NCBI GenBank assembly: GCA_021234155.1
Contig: JAJEKV010000003.1
Location: forward strand, 26,270,233 to 26,334,232
Length of the DNA: 64,000 nt
Source: Isoetes taiwanensis
Taxonomy: Eukaryota > Streptophyta > Lycopodiopsida > Isoetales > Isoetaceae
Reading direction: 5' to 3'
Made by a program: the position numbers and the translations under genes. The number at the start of each line of letters is the position of its first letter. Position 1 is the stretch's first letter. The notes under the pieces are model-generated. The model did not search any database and had not been told where the DNA came from. It saw nothing but the letters and a program-made list of their open reading frames with translations. Shown here piece after piece: positions 48,125 to 59,088 of the stretch.

Positions 48125-48564
48125 CCAACACATAACTACCATTGACATTAATAAATATAACCATTGGATCCAACACATTTAAATTAAAATCCCCCTTAAA
48201 CCCCCTTTGGTTTGGGTGCATATTCATCACGGGGGTGACTCGCATCGAGTCAGCTCGGATTGGCATATTCGCCCCTTATTCCTTAATCTACACCGTACGT
48301 AAAGTTCCTCATTTGTGGGGTATGCAAGTACAAGATTTGCTATACTGTATAACAAGATTCGCAAAATACTTTAAGATTTCAACCGGAATACTATATGGTG
48401 TTGATTTCGTACGTTCAAAATACAATTATAAGGGCTCTCGCTGCCCTACGTCACCCCCCGTGTGAATATGCACCCAAACCAAAGGGGGTTTAAGGGGGAT
48501 TTTAATTTAAATGTGTTGGATCCAATGGTTATATTTATTAATGTCAATGGTAGTTATGTGTTGG
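48125..48564. mobile_element. Non-autonomous TIR element, 440 bp with ~115-bp terminal inverted repeats
   Basis: Left arm 48125-48239 and right arm 48450-48564 are near-perfect inverted repeats beginning CCAACACATAACTACCATTG, with the internal AAAGGGGGTTTAAGGGGG motif in both. The ~210-bp centre has no coding capacity. The long arms and short length fit a foldback or MITE-type DNA element. A target duplication is not evident. A second, cut copy lies at 46568-46862. Confidence 0.8.
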
Positions 48565-48575
48565 TTATTATACTA

Positions 48576-48612
48576 AAATTTTTTTTTGGCCCTTCGGGCC
48601 ATAAAAAAAAAA
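48576..48612. repeat. GGCCCTTCGGGCC hairpin flanked by T and A runs
   Basis: Perfect palindrome: a T run, TGGCCC, TTC, GGGCCA, then an A run, with a stem of about 14 bp. It lies 12 bp after the TIR element. It looks like a bidirectional terminator hairpin, but in a plant nuclear setting is more likely an element end; a Helitron 3' hairpin would need CTRR nearby, which I do not see. Confidence 0.7.
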
Positions 48613-48619
48613 CAGACGT

Positions 48620-49990
48620 GAGAATATAAAAGACATCCAAAACATGTAGCAATATGTGTTATGTAATATGCAGCATTAAGGAAAAAAAGGGAATATAGTA
48701 AAATGAAACATGACTAACTATAATATTAAAGTATAATGTAATATAATTATATATGCTATATAAAAGCATTTTATTTAGAAATTTATTGAGTTATTGAAAA
48801 TAGCAAGGTATTATAATAGTTTTGGAGCACTTAAAGTGGATAGTGGTTTAAGATACGATACAAATCTTGGTTGATTTGCCTATCAAATAGTCTGCAGAGA
48901 GAGAGCTTAGCTTCGTTTATTTGCGCATCGTAATTGCCTTTGCCGATCTATGTCCAAACGGATATGTGCATCAAGCATGAAGTTCTCAATTGAGCTCGGT
49001 CGCTACTACGGATTTGTTGCATAGACGATCGCATGTCATTGATGTATCCAACTATCCATAACGACATAACGTCAATAGGATCCTCGCCATGTGGAGGTGG
49101 TGGTTGTGCTGATGGCGGAGGAACTAACTGAACTTGAACTTCAACTGTTGGGCTTTCTGGTACTACGATAATTTCGGGCTCCACATTATTGCTTATTTCA
49201 GGAATGATTACGGTGTCAAGTGGAGGTGATTCATTCGGGGCTTCTATAACCTGCATGTTAACCAAACAATTTCATGAGATTGAGCAAGTAAGAATGTAAT
49301 GAAAAAATATAATATTAATCTAGATTTTTAAGTTGAGGTTAAAAGTTTTATATAGCATTATAATAAGAAAAACACAAGCTTGTAATTGTAATTGGAAATT
49401 AACCTAAGCAATGGTTGGTCACGTTAGACAACACAAGGTTAGAAGGAATATGTAGCATTATAGTAAGAATAACACAAGCTTGTAATTGTAATTGGATATT
49501 AATCTAAGCAATGGTTGGTTTTTGAGAGGAGGGGTTCCATTTTTGTTTTCCAGGAATAAAGGATGGTTTCGAAGGTCGTCATTTCAGAGTTGTTTAGAAA
49601 ATGGATAGGCAAATTTGTTGGGGCAGGGTTAGGGTTTCCTGAGGAGTTGCGTTTGCAGGAGGTTAGGGTTTTCGGATTGGCCATGCCATGGAGATTTATG
49701 CAGTTGCGTTTGGCGGGGGAGCAAGCCAGCAGGGTATCATCAAAGTTTTTCTTGTTAGGGTATCGGTTCGCATGCGAATCGCAGAGTCTCGAATCGTCGT
49801 TTCGGGATTCACATAGCAGAACAATAATGCTCCCTTCTCCTTCTTCGCCCCGTTTCTTCTTGTTCTCCGCACCCCCCGCCGCAACAACTCCGCACCCAAA
49901 GCCGCTTCTATGCCAAATGGTTCCAACCGCATTGTAAATCCTTTGCCAGCCCATGACAGCAGAGCTAATTTCAATACCGCCCCTCGCTTT
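48620..49990. other. Non-coding or unrecognised part of composite insertion
   Basis: 48620-48900 is very AT-rich. A minus-strand frame at 48948-49265 is Pro/Val/Glu-rich without a motif. AACACAAGCTTGTAATTG occurs twice (49371-49389 and 49471-49489). 49550-49990 is GC-richer with overlapping frames on both strands; it may be the rest of the transporter fragment's source sequence, but I cannot show this. Confidence 0.5.
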
Positions 49991-50430
49991 CCGAAGTCCG
50001 AAATGGTGGGAAGAGCTGGATTCAGCAGAGAAAGGTTTAGAAGATCCGCAAAGAGTAAAGTAAATATCTTTGGCGGGATCTTGGCCACGTAATAGCAAGG
50101 ATTCTTTTCATGTTTAACCATAACAGAGCAATGGGGCGGGCATAGAGGAGAAAAATTATGGTTCTTTGAAGAGTTAGCCCATCGCCTTCCATCTTTTGGC
50201 CCCAAATGCTTGGCCACAAATGGGTTCCATTCCCATTGTGAGGCCCGATAGAACTGAATAGCCCTGTTATATTTCCAAATCCTATTGCGAGAGATCCTCC
50301 CCGCTAGCTCTAGCTCCCCAAGCCTTCCCAAGAATAGCATTGATATTATTGATCTTGCACATACTAGTAAGCCCATCGTAACCATTGGCCCCGCTATCCC
50401 TCCGTCTCGACTGTAACTCTTCTTTAATCT
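49990..50430 (-). pseudogene. MATE (DTX-type) transporter fragment, frameshifted
   Basis: On the - strand, MATE-family signatures appear in alternating frames. SIISMLFLGRLGELELAG near 50330-50365 is followed after a one-base shift by nucleotides for SIWGQKMEGDG (compare the family's CGQAFGAK), LTLQRTIIFLLYA and IALLWLNMKRIL (50100-50215). Another shift gives LLNLSLLNPA near 50025. The N-terminal side (GPMVTMGLLVCA) also fits. Only about 145 of roughly 500 residues of the H+-coupled multidrug/toxin efflux family are present, with at least three frameshifts and no introns. It lies inside the LINE-splitting insertion, so it was probably captured by or trapped in a mobile element. Confidence 0.8.
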
Positions 50431-51234
50431 CAGATAAATTACAGTCCCAATCGGTTCCTTTGAGTGGATTAAAGGAAAATAATCGAAACCAACCGCAAAA
50501 TGATAGATAAGTATTCCGTGATTTTCGCCTTGAAGAAATAATTAGCTTAAGCAGATCAAAATGCTCGAGTGTAAATCAAGATGCATATTCATCCAATGAT
50601 TCAAAGACAAAATGCAATGGAGATGCTCATGCAAATCAATCGCGCACCATCAAAAACACAATGCAAATGGGTTTGCAACTAAGTCCGATCCAAAGAAACC
50701 AATCAGACCGCCAAAATCTCATGCAAACTACCGCATGTCGATCTTTGAAGCTTGATCAAAACAAAACACGGCAAGCAAAGCAAGTGCTCTAATGCGTGTG
50801 AACATCTTTGAAAACCGACAAAAAAACGACCCAATTCAAGAACACAAAGAAAGAAAGTTAATGCAATGCGTGATCTATAAGCCTCAAGCAGATCAACACA
50901 AAGATGTGCCTAACCTTGGTGTGTGCAGAGAACCCACCTCGTAAAACTTAATGGCGGCCGAACGGGAAAAAGAATGCGAGGCAAGGAAAGAAGGCTTCAA
51001 GCAATTGAGGCGTAGAATCCCAGCACATAAGAAATAGTTCCGCCGTCAGCTTGGCCCCTGTCTCCCCATCTCCCTCTCTTCTTCACTTTCCATGGATCTC
51101 GCAGCAAGTTCAGAAAGGGGATTTGAAGCTCGTACCCTACAAACTAAGACCTCGATTATGGCCCTAATCCACACCCACCACAAAATAAGCCTCCACCACA
51201 GGATTTGCCCTTTTCTAAAATCAATGGCTAACAA
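50431..51234. other. Unrecognised stretch of composite insertion
   Basis: No family motif on either strand. The minus-strand frame near 51046-51234 is short and unsupported. Confidence 0.5.
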
Positions 51235-51355
51235 AAGGGTGCACTCTAGAAATACTATTTAGTACACCTGGATGAATACGACCACTAAATCATATTAAAA
51301 CCTTAGAGAAAACAGTACAAAAACAGAAAAAAGAACCCTCTGTTATAATGCTACA
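51235..51355. repeat. Repeat at right border of composite insertion
   Basis: Second copy of the repeat at 47998-48115. Its end (CTGTTATAATGCTACATAT) abuts the LINE sequence for ILSWN, so it marks the right border of the insertion. Confidence 0.75.
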
Positions 51356-53491
51356 TATTCCAACTGAGAATTGTTCTATTCATCCCACAACAGTCTTGTT
51401 CCTCCTCTCGCGAGGGGACGAAACTTGCGGGCTTTCTAGAGCCAATGGATTGACCTCCGAGATGTGGTCTACCTCATCAGCCCAACTCTCCAACCGAGAG
51501 ATCTGGTGAACAACTGGCCTGGCTTCTTGCATCCCTTCAGTTGAGACTGGCCCTCCAGACGGGGCTCTAACACTACCACCTCCAACATTACGACCATCCC
51601 TACCATTCTCAGAACCAACACTTTTGAGCCTACCAACATCATCACTATCCGGGGCTCGGACATCAGTGCTAGTACCCTCAAGAGGCTGGTCATCCCCGCC
51701 ACCGCTACCCCCTCCGAGCGGGCCTCCACTATGGCCACCCCCATTATTGCCTCTACCTAGGGTTCGAATACTACCACCCCTAGAATTGCCATTAATGGGA
51801 CGATCACAGTTACCTCCGCCTGGGGTTCAGACACTATCATCCCCGACTTTGCCATATGGAACTCCACCTGTGATGTCTGGAACACTGACACCTCCAGCAC
51901 CTGGGCCTTGGTCACAATTGCCTCCTCCAACAACAAGATCATCTGGGATTCGGCCTCCAATCGGGGCTCGATCACTACCACCCCCATGACCACTCGCACG
52001 AACACCTCTAGCTGGGGTTCGATCACTACCACCCCCATGACCACTCGCAAGAACACCTCTAGCTGGGGTTCGAGCACTACCACCCCCATGAGGATCATCA
52101 CTATCAACCCTACCAGGAAGAACAATGGAAGGGAACATGCGCTGAATCTCAGGACCATTCAGAAGCTGCAGTTGGAAATGAAAATGCCAAGAACCACTAC
52201 GGAGAGGTATAGAAGTGGGCAGAGGCTGCAGAGCAGGCAACGCAACACATATCCTAGGTGCCTGAACAACAGAATGAGCTAAGTGGACCCCAAGACCATT
52301 CGCCATAGAAACCAAGAACTCAGGAACCAACATATCTGGAGGCAAATCCATGATTTGAAACCAACATGGGATTTTTACAGCTGTCAAAGAGCTCGTGGAC
52401 ATAGCTGGAGTATAGAACTGATACAGGACATATGCCTCACCTAAGGCATCAACTCCTCGACTAACCAACTGTCGCACCGAGGACTCAGCCTCGAACATAA
52501 TGAGGAAAAAATTATTAGGCAAGAATTTCAAAGACTGGTACCTGGGCAAACCAATCCGCCTCAAATGTCCAGAGAGCCATGCGCTAAACCTTCGCGTGTC
52601 CAAAACTATCCCAGTGAAGTACCCTAGTACTGCAAAGGAGACCAAATTCTCTATAGTCTGAACATGTCGAGCATGGTCTATGTCTATCCAAGGATCTGCT
52701 GGAAGCACTGCTCATAAGTCAACTGCATAATGATCATCCACAAACTTCATAGCCTCTTCCACCCGAGCACTCCTATGGTCAGGCACCTTACGCTTAATCC
52801 AGTCTGAAAAGCCTGGACGAGTGAGACGGGCTACTGTGTCATTTGTCCTCCAAGCTGGACGTGCAGTGTTGGCAGTTTTAGCAGCCTGAGAGGTGTCTAA
52901 CCTCATTCCAGGTGAATCTGAAGGTGCGCATAGAGGATTTGCCTCCCTCTGAGCCGCTACACCTACATCACCTTCCTTAGCAACCTCCTCTCTAGGCGCG
53001 GGTGAAGAGGGGTTTACAGATCCTGTTTCAAGTGGCGGCATGCTTGAAGGAATATGGGTTGGAGTTACCGGCACACAATTCTCTGAATTCTCTGAATTGA
53101 ATTGAAAGGAAGAGCAATTGACATACCTATCTGTTGAGGGTGACTCTAAAAGAGCCTGCATATCCCTCAACAATTGCCTTTGGGGTTCAATATCCATAGC
53201 ATTAATTGCTTCTTTCTCACCTCCTATTAAATTGAATGCCTCTCCTTGTGAACCAAGATTTGCAGTTAATAAATCCTCAAGTGATTCTGACATGCTTGCC
53301 TCTTGTGATCTGGAAGGAGACTGCACATCTGCCTCCAGCTCAACCGTAGCCAATCCCTTTTCCTTAGGACTCTTCCTTCTCGCCATCTCACGCGGTTTCA
53401 ACCCCAAACCGGGAATCTCAGCAGACCCAAGAGCCTTAGTCTGAGAAATCTGTCTGGCAGGAGCCATGCTGGCCGAAATAATCCGGTGCAA
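51345..53491 (-). pseudogene. LINE ORF1 (gag-like) and start of ORF2
   Basis: ORF1 starts at ATG 53491 and runs 259 codons to TGA (52712-52714); the same frame then goes on to 51827. The first half is Ser/Pro/Glu-rich and ends with TRPGFSDWIKRKVPD and EEAMKFVDDHYA. The second half has LPNNFFLIMFEAESS and VKIPCWFQIMDLPPDMLVPE, resembling the DUF4283-like nucleic-acid-binding domain of plant LINE ORF1 proteins, then a Gly/Ser/Arg-rich repeat tail. Below 51827 the Gly-rich frame continues shifted. At about 51350-51375 TILSWN appears, the usual first residues of LINE ORF2 endonuclease. The next ORF2 residues are found at 46567, so this and 42700-46567 are one element. Confidence 0.85.
51975..52095. 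repeat. Minisatellite in LINE ORF1, ~54-bp unit
   Basis: CACTACCACCCCCATGA is repeated at about 51974, 52028 and 52076, with AACACCTCTAGCTGGGGTTC between. On the - strand it encodes repeats of GGGSDRTPARGVRASGH. The pattern decays toward 51650, suggesting the whole Gly-rich tail grew by repeat expansion. Confidence 0.85.
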
Positions 53492-53680
53492 ATCCGGCCT
53501 AGCTACAGACCTGAAAACCTAACAAGCTATACACCATTGGAAAGCTCTCTGAATCAGCTTTCCAACGCACCAAGAATCGCCTGATTCTGACACCGGATGC
53601 TCCAGATACAGTCGAAAATGCGAAACGCCATCTCTACATGGCGCTTAGGGTTGCCTCATTAGGGCGGATTTGGGGTCTGA
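53492..53680 (-). other. Probable LINE 5' leader
   Basis: About 190 bp between the ORF1 start and the point (near 53682) where sequence shared with 55658 begins. No promoter motif is clear, and no target duplication pairs with the 3' end near 42700. Confidence 0.4.
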
Positions 53681-53681
53681 A

Positions 53682-54230
53682 AATGGCCTCCTATCAGCCA
53701 TTCCACGTCATATTTCCGCTCCCTTTTTCCCATGCCACCTAGGATACCAAACTCTCATAATTACAGATTTGCTTGGAATATTCTTCCGGAATAAGGGGGA
53801 TTGCACATTCATGGCGTCATATGTATTTAATTCTGTTGGTTGTCAGACGGACTGATGCAACACGTGGCGCTTCTAAAATGCCACTTGCATTATAGCATAC
53901 CGGCAACTCATGACGGTGTCTCTTGGTAAGCGTGCGCGTCACCGCCTTCTACATTTCAAAAGTTGAATGTGTAGGTTGAAGCTTTGTATCAGATCAGACT
54001 TTCATTTCGAGGGCCATGACTGCGCTACTTTAACCGATCTTCACTTCATCCTAATATTGGGCTTCCGCCCCTACAATTCCAAATTTGAATTTGCTTAATG
54101 TATAAAAGCATGGATTGTAGGAGAATGGACTTTTCGATTTCCATATGCACGTTGCAAATTTCAAAAACGGTTAGTGCGGACGCTCGCTCACACACGGTTT
54201 AATTGTGTTGGGGCATAAAAATACCACACC
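53682..54230. repeat. Direct duplication, left copy
   Basis: AAAATGGCCTCCTATCAGCC begins both this block and the one at about 55658. Shared landmarks: GCCACTTGCATTATAGCATA, TTGAATGTGTAGGTTGAAGC, AAAGCATGGATTGTAGGAGA. The copies lie about 1.98 kb apart with many indels. No coding sequence recognised. Confidence 0.88.
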
Positions 54231-54458
54231 TTGATTTCGTACAGGCGATCTCTACACAAGATGGAAGTTGCTTGTTGTCAAATTAAACTTAAACACAAGT
54301 GAGGTCGGCACTTACGTGGTTTTCTCGAGGAGGGTTTGGAGTGTTTTTTTTTTAAATCCCAATAGACATAGTGTGACGTAGCATCTTGGTATTAAATAGT
54401 ATGTTAAATTCGAATTATATCGGTGTTCATGTTCTGGTTAAACTCAAATCATATAGGT

Positions 54459-54566
54459 TTAGGAATAAGGTTAAAAAAGGAAGATATTGGCTATTTAGGA
54501 ATAAGGTTAAAAAAGGAAGATATTGGATATTTAGGTATAAGGTTAAAAAAGGAAGATATTAGATAT
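54459..54566. repeat. Three tandem 36-bp units
   Basis: TTAGGAATAAGGTTAAAAAA followed by GGAAGATATTGG(C/A)TAT, repeated three times with two or three substitutions. It lies between the two copies of the 53.7/55.7-kb duplication. Confidence 0.95.
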
Positions 54567-55655
54567 GGCTCAAATTTGAGATATGCACATAATGGCATAT
54601 AATGATGGTTGATAGGACCTGGAATACTGAATCATTCCTACGATTTTCACGCCTAATCCAGCCTATATCTATTCCAGCCTAGATTGGCCCATTCTCCCCC
54701 AATCTCCGCCCAATCTTTGCTAGATCCTCCGCCCAATTTCTCTAGTCCATCGCCATGAAGAGATCAGCTCTGGAAGAGCCGGAGGTGTCCTCCAAGAGGC
54801 TTCTATTACGGGCTGGAAGAGGTGTTCCTCCATGATTCCCTCCGGCTGCCCACGGTTCTTGCTTGTTCAATGCCTCGATTCCTCTCGATTCCTTTGACGA
54901 GGAATCAGAGAATGAGGAATCGAGAGGAAATTTCGGAGCAGGAGTTCATCACTGTGTGTTCTTGAAGGTTTGGATAGGAGATTCTTGAGAAAATGAGTAT
55001 TCACCGACCGGAGAAGAAGCCAAGATGATGAAGAAGATGAAGAAGTTGAAGACTAATCTGGCCGACTTCGAGGAGCTCATGGCGTTAGTTCATGGTACAT
55101 GCATGTTTTCTTTTCTTTTCTTAAGCATTCAACTAACGGTTATTTCTTATTTTTTTTGCGGATGATGAAGCGGATGAATGAAATTTGTTAGGGCAGAGCA
55201 CCTCTTATTTTTTTTTTCCTTGTTCTTTAGTCGAGCTTGCCTCCGGCTTCTTACCATATGACCGCAAGCCTCCCGGGCTTTTTGTTATGAATAGTTGAAG
55301 CCTCCAGGGCATTTAAATTTACAAAATGATGTAAAGCCATACGGCCATAAAAATTTTGAATGTAAAAAGTTTTTGCTTCTAATTCCATTTGAATACCTAA
55401 CTTTTTTTTATCAGACATGTGTTATCACTCTTAAGTACATAAGTCATCATCCCTTTTCAAAGAGCATATTATTTTTCAAGGATCACACCGCTTAATAGTA
55501 CATATGCAACAAAAATGGAACACACTAAATTCGTGATCGTGTGATCCACTTTCTTATTTGTTGTCAAATTAAAACTAAACACAAGTCCTTCGTCAATAGT
55601 CTCCCATTTGCATATAAAATATCTATCATTCCAAGTTATATTATGTTTTATGAAC
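54567..55655. other. Spacer between duplicated blocks
   Basis: Contains a short + strand frame starting near 54754 (MKRSALEEPEVSSKRLLLR) that stops after 26 codons, and KKMKKLKTNLADFEELM near 55030-55085. These may be broken coding pieces of one small gene, but no family is recognised. GTTGTCAAATTAA(A)ACT occurs at about 54277 and 55560, part of the wider duplication. Confidence 0.45.
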
Positions 55656-56210
55656 TAAAATGGCCTCCTATCAGCCATTCCACGCCATATTTCCGCCTTT
55701 TTCCCGCCGATTTGCTTGGAATATTCTCCTAATAAGGGAATCGATATCTATGGCGGCATATGTATTTAATTCTCTTGTTGTCGATGATTGGCGAACACGG
55801 CGCTCTAAAAAGCCACTTGCATTATAGCATACCCAAGCAACTCATGACGGTGTCTCTTGGTTTGTCGATACCAATCATGCGCATCCGATTCTTGTCTTGC
55901 CCTATTTTCATTTAGAGTCCATTCCCGCCTTCTACATTTCAAAATTTGAATGTGTAGGTTGAAGCTTTGTATTAGACTTTTCGTTTCGGAGGCCGCGATT
56001 AAGCTTTAAAAGTTCGTGCAGGGATCTTTACTTCATCCCAATACAAAGGGCTTCCGCCCCCTACAATTCGAATTTTGAATTTGCTTTTGTATAAAAGCAT
56101 GGATTGTAGGAGAATGGACTTTTCCATATGCACGTTGTAAATTTCAAAAACGAGGTTAGTACGGACCGAGTCTCAAACGGTTTAATTGTGTTTGGGGCAT
56201 ACAAATTGTA
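55656..56210. repeat. Direct duplication, right copy
   Basis: Second copy of 53682-54230, in the same orientation, ending near GGTTTAATTGTGTT(T)GGGGCATA. Indels of 5-30 bp separate the copies. Confidence 0.88.
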
Positions 56211-56640
56211 CACATTCATTTCAAGGCCGTGCGATCCACGCGGTATGGAAGCTCCAAATGATGTGTGGATAAGGATCCAACCGACTCGTGAATATGCTCC
56301 AGTCTTCAATCATAAAAAAAAGAGGTCTAAAAAATAAGAACTTAGACCTCGACATGTTGCGCCTTGCAGGCTCAAAAAGTATCGACATCCGGGCGGATGG
56401 CGGTTTATATCCATTGGATCCGTTGAGTGGCGTGAAACCGCCATTTCGGGGACGTTTCAAGTTTAGTCCGATTTTGTGGTGACGGTAATTCTGGCCTCTT
56501 GGGATATTGTGAGAGATTGAGAGAGGATGAAGGCATTCGAATCGAATACAGTTCCTTGAGATGAGCCGCCCGATTGTCACAAGAGAATTATAACTTAAAA
56601 CCAGCTCTTTTTTTTCTCTCGCTTCATTACTCCAATCGTG

Positions 56641-58115
56641 ATGAAGGAAAGGAATGACGGCTTGGGGAGGGAAACTTCTTTGAGATCTGAAGTGGAGAAG
56701 TCCAAATTGGTGATAGGGCAGCTGCAAGAAAAGATCCAAGAGCTCGAAAAGAGCAAACTTTGGGCTTCAATGTAGGTTAAAGAATTTGAAGAAAACACCC
56801 CTTGGCTTGCGAGAAAGGAAGAAGCATTATCGACCGATAGAGGAACCAAGTTTGGATCAGGTGCATTCAGACAGTGGTCACGGCCACAAGGTCCGTTTAC
56901 AACACTAGCAAAGGCCGGTTAAGAATCCGGGGAAACTAGAAGCAATCTTGGTTACGTGGTGAAGAACCTAGCGACGAACGGGGAGATAGTGGACATGATT
57001 TGTCAGCCCTACAACTCTCCTCTCAAGAAGATGGTATTGGAAATGGTACTAGGGGAGATCTACAAGAAGTTAGAAGTTTACGGATGTACTGATGTTTGTG
57101 ATGATGTAGGCATCAAGAGGGCTTGGTTACCGTTCTCTATTCAAGCCATTCCACTAAGCGTTGAAAAGAATGGGCACAAAAAAGTATTCGGCTCCACGTC
57201 CACAAATTGTCGAGAATACAAGGGTTACTAGGACAAAGATGGTGTATGCCATATTAGGAGAGATGCACCACGTTGAATGTCTTTGGTCCCCGCCATAGCC
57301 ATAAAAAAGATAAGAATGGCAAGGATTGTTGTGATATAGTTGGAATGAATGAGCATAATAATCTTTGGGTTGACCTCGTTACTCTCTTACAATTCCTTGT
57401 CAAATATTATGACTTAACAGATTGCGTAAACTAATGGTGAGATTGAAGTTTGCATAAAATTGGATGAAATGGAACCCGACCAAGTTTGAGAAGTATGAGA
57501 GGGTATCCGTTGTCATCATGAATAGAGCAATTGAGAATGCAATTGCACATGCTAAATCAAAGAGCAACAAGAATAACAAAAAAGATGTAGAGGTGACTGT
57601 GGACGAGGAGAAGAAGCGTATGGAAAAATGGTTCTCATGTCAATCAAGATGACACCCGGTGGTTAGGTCTCTTTAAAGTTCGAAAAGAAACCCACGAGGT
57701 TTTGAAATGGGTGTTCAATCAAACCGACATCCCGAAGTCTAATATCTAGATTCGAGGGAGGGGAAAATTGCAAGTAGATCACTATGGATCTTACAAAGTA
57801 ATTTTTCACTTGGCGCCCTGATTTAAAAAACCGAAAGCAATGTACAACATAAGTGGAGGAGGACAAGGAACATGCAAAAGTTGTCTCAGATGCTTTGCAA
57901 TCATGCAAGGAAGTCAAGTCTTGGGAAGATCTGTTTCAACCTTGTCCCTTAACCAAGCAAATGCTCCTAATAGAGGAGAAGAAGATCCCAAGTTCCATGG
58001 CATTTTCCCCATTCCATTAGAGAGGGTTCATATCCGCACTTTGCGGCGGCTTTGTGAGAATCATCGACAAGATGATATTTTTGAGTCGCAGATTCGTGTG
58101 GAACATTTCGGATAA
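56641..58115 (+). pseudogene. Decayed transposon-type ORF (unclassified)
   Basis: A run of coding-like pieces in shifting frames. 56641-56775 is a coiled coil (MKERNDGLGRE, KLVIGQLQEKIQELEKSK). 56956-57231 reads NLATNGEIVDMICQPYNSPL and GEIYKKLEVYGCTDVCDD. 57464-57652 reads ERVSVVIMNRAIENAIAHAK and is Lys-rich. 57665-58113 reads ETHEVLKWVFNQTDIPKSNI, HYGSYKVIFHLAP, KPKAMYNISGGGQGTCKSC, FHGIFPIPLERVHIRTLRRL. The last part recalls the 'glycine-loop then Cys-x2-Cys then IPLE-H-TLHALxR' layout I associate with unclassified transposon-derived proteins of plants and animals. That is an impression, not a firm assignment. Many stops. Confidence 0.5.
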
Positions 58116-58980
58116 GAAGAGAAGAGAGGAAGGAATTCGTAGAGAGTTGAACATGTTTCTATCGAAGCAGGTTTGCATGGTGGCAATGAAAGATTAGAGC
58201 TCGATGAGAAACGGGCAGAAGAACAAGTGTGCCTCGTAAGGTGTCAATTGAGGGATGAAAGCTCGACGCTTCATAAAGAATCATAGAGAGGCTCGAACGG
58301 AAACCGGATGGGAGAAAAGGTCTATGAATTTGAAAATTGCTGGTTGATGCGGAGCAGACCGCATGAGATGGCGCTCTGTTCGGCATTGAGGAAAAAAAAG
58401 CATGGGATGCATTGTGCGAATTGTTCCCATACATTCGTGAGAATGGACCTCACAAGAGAAGATGCGAAATGTTCGTGCAAGCTTTAATAACAAATTTATT
58501 AAAGCTTTCATAGACGCATGGGGAGAGAGTGAAGTCACGACTACTTGCACATCTTTTGGGCTCATGCACCTTGGTTTTTAGGAAGTATGGAAGCCTAGCA
58601 AAGGTGGAGTGCACAAGGCATGGAGAAGTCGCGATAAACAAGCTAAAATAGCCTTTCATCGTAACACTCAAAGAGGGGTGGAAATGTGGGAACCAACCCT
58701 CTAAGACAGGATGACGTGAGTGGTTTTATAGAAGGGCGATGGCTAACACACGACAAGAAGGTCGCTTTAAGGAGCAACCCGTAAGTCGTAAACACCATTG
58801 GCATAATGTCAAGAGAAAACGGAAAGTTGCTTGGCAAAATTCTAGGGCCCCACTAGCATCGCAATGCTGGAGATCTAAGAGACAAAGAATCGGTAAAGTA
58901 TACTTGTAATGTGTAGCATGTTCACACGACGCCAAGTACTTGCCTCCAACCTTGTTTGCACAACCAGTAGCCGGCGTCGC
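58116..58980 (+). other. Probable continuation of coding remnant, unrecognised
   Basis: The + strand gives short pieces such as LFPYIRENGPHKRR and HWHNVKRKRKVAWQN in changing frames, which look coding but match nothing I know. No start, stop or splice pattern can be given. Confidence 0.35.
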
Positions 58981-59088
58981 GGTGATCTTATTTGTATCAT
59001 ACTGTAGCCCGAGCGATTGGAGTTCGCTATTGCTTGCATTTATGTGGCTTCGTGGCCGTGAAGCTTTACAAGATAATAATAAAAAGGG

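Noticed and set aside
48576-48612. Rho-independent terminator
   Set aside because: The shape fits, but the setting is plant nuclear DNA, so it is recorded only as a palindrome.
51624-52282. Plus-strand frames opposite LINE ORF1
   Set aside because: They are shadows of the Gly-rich minisatellite coding tail.
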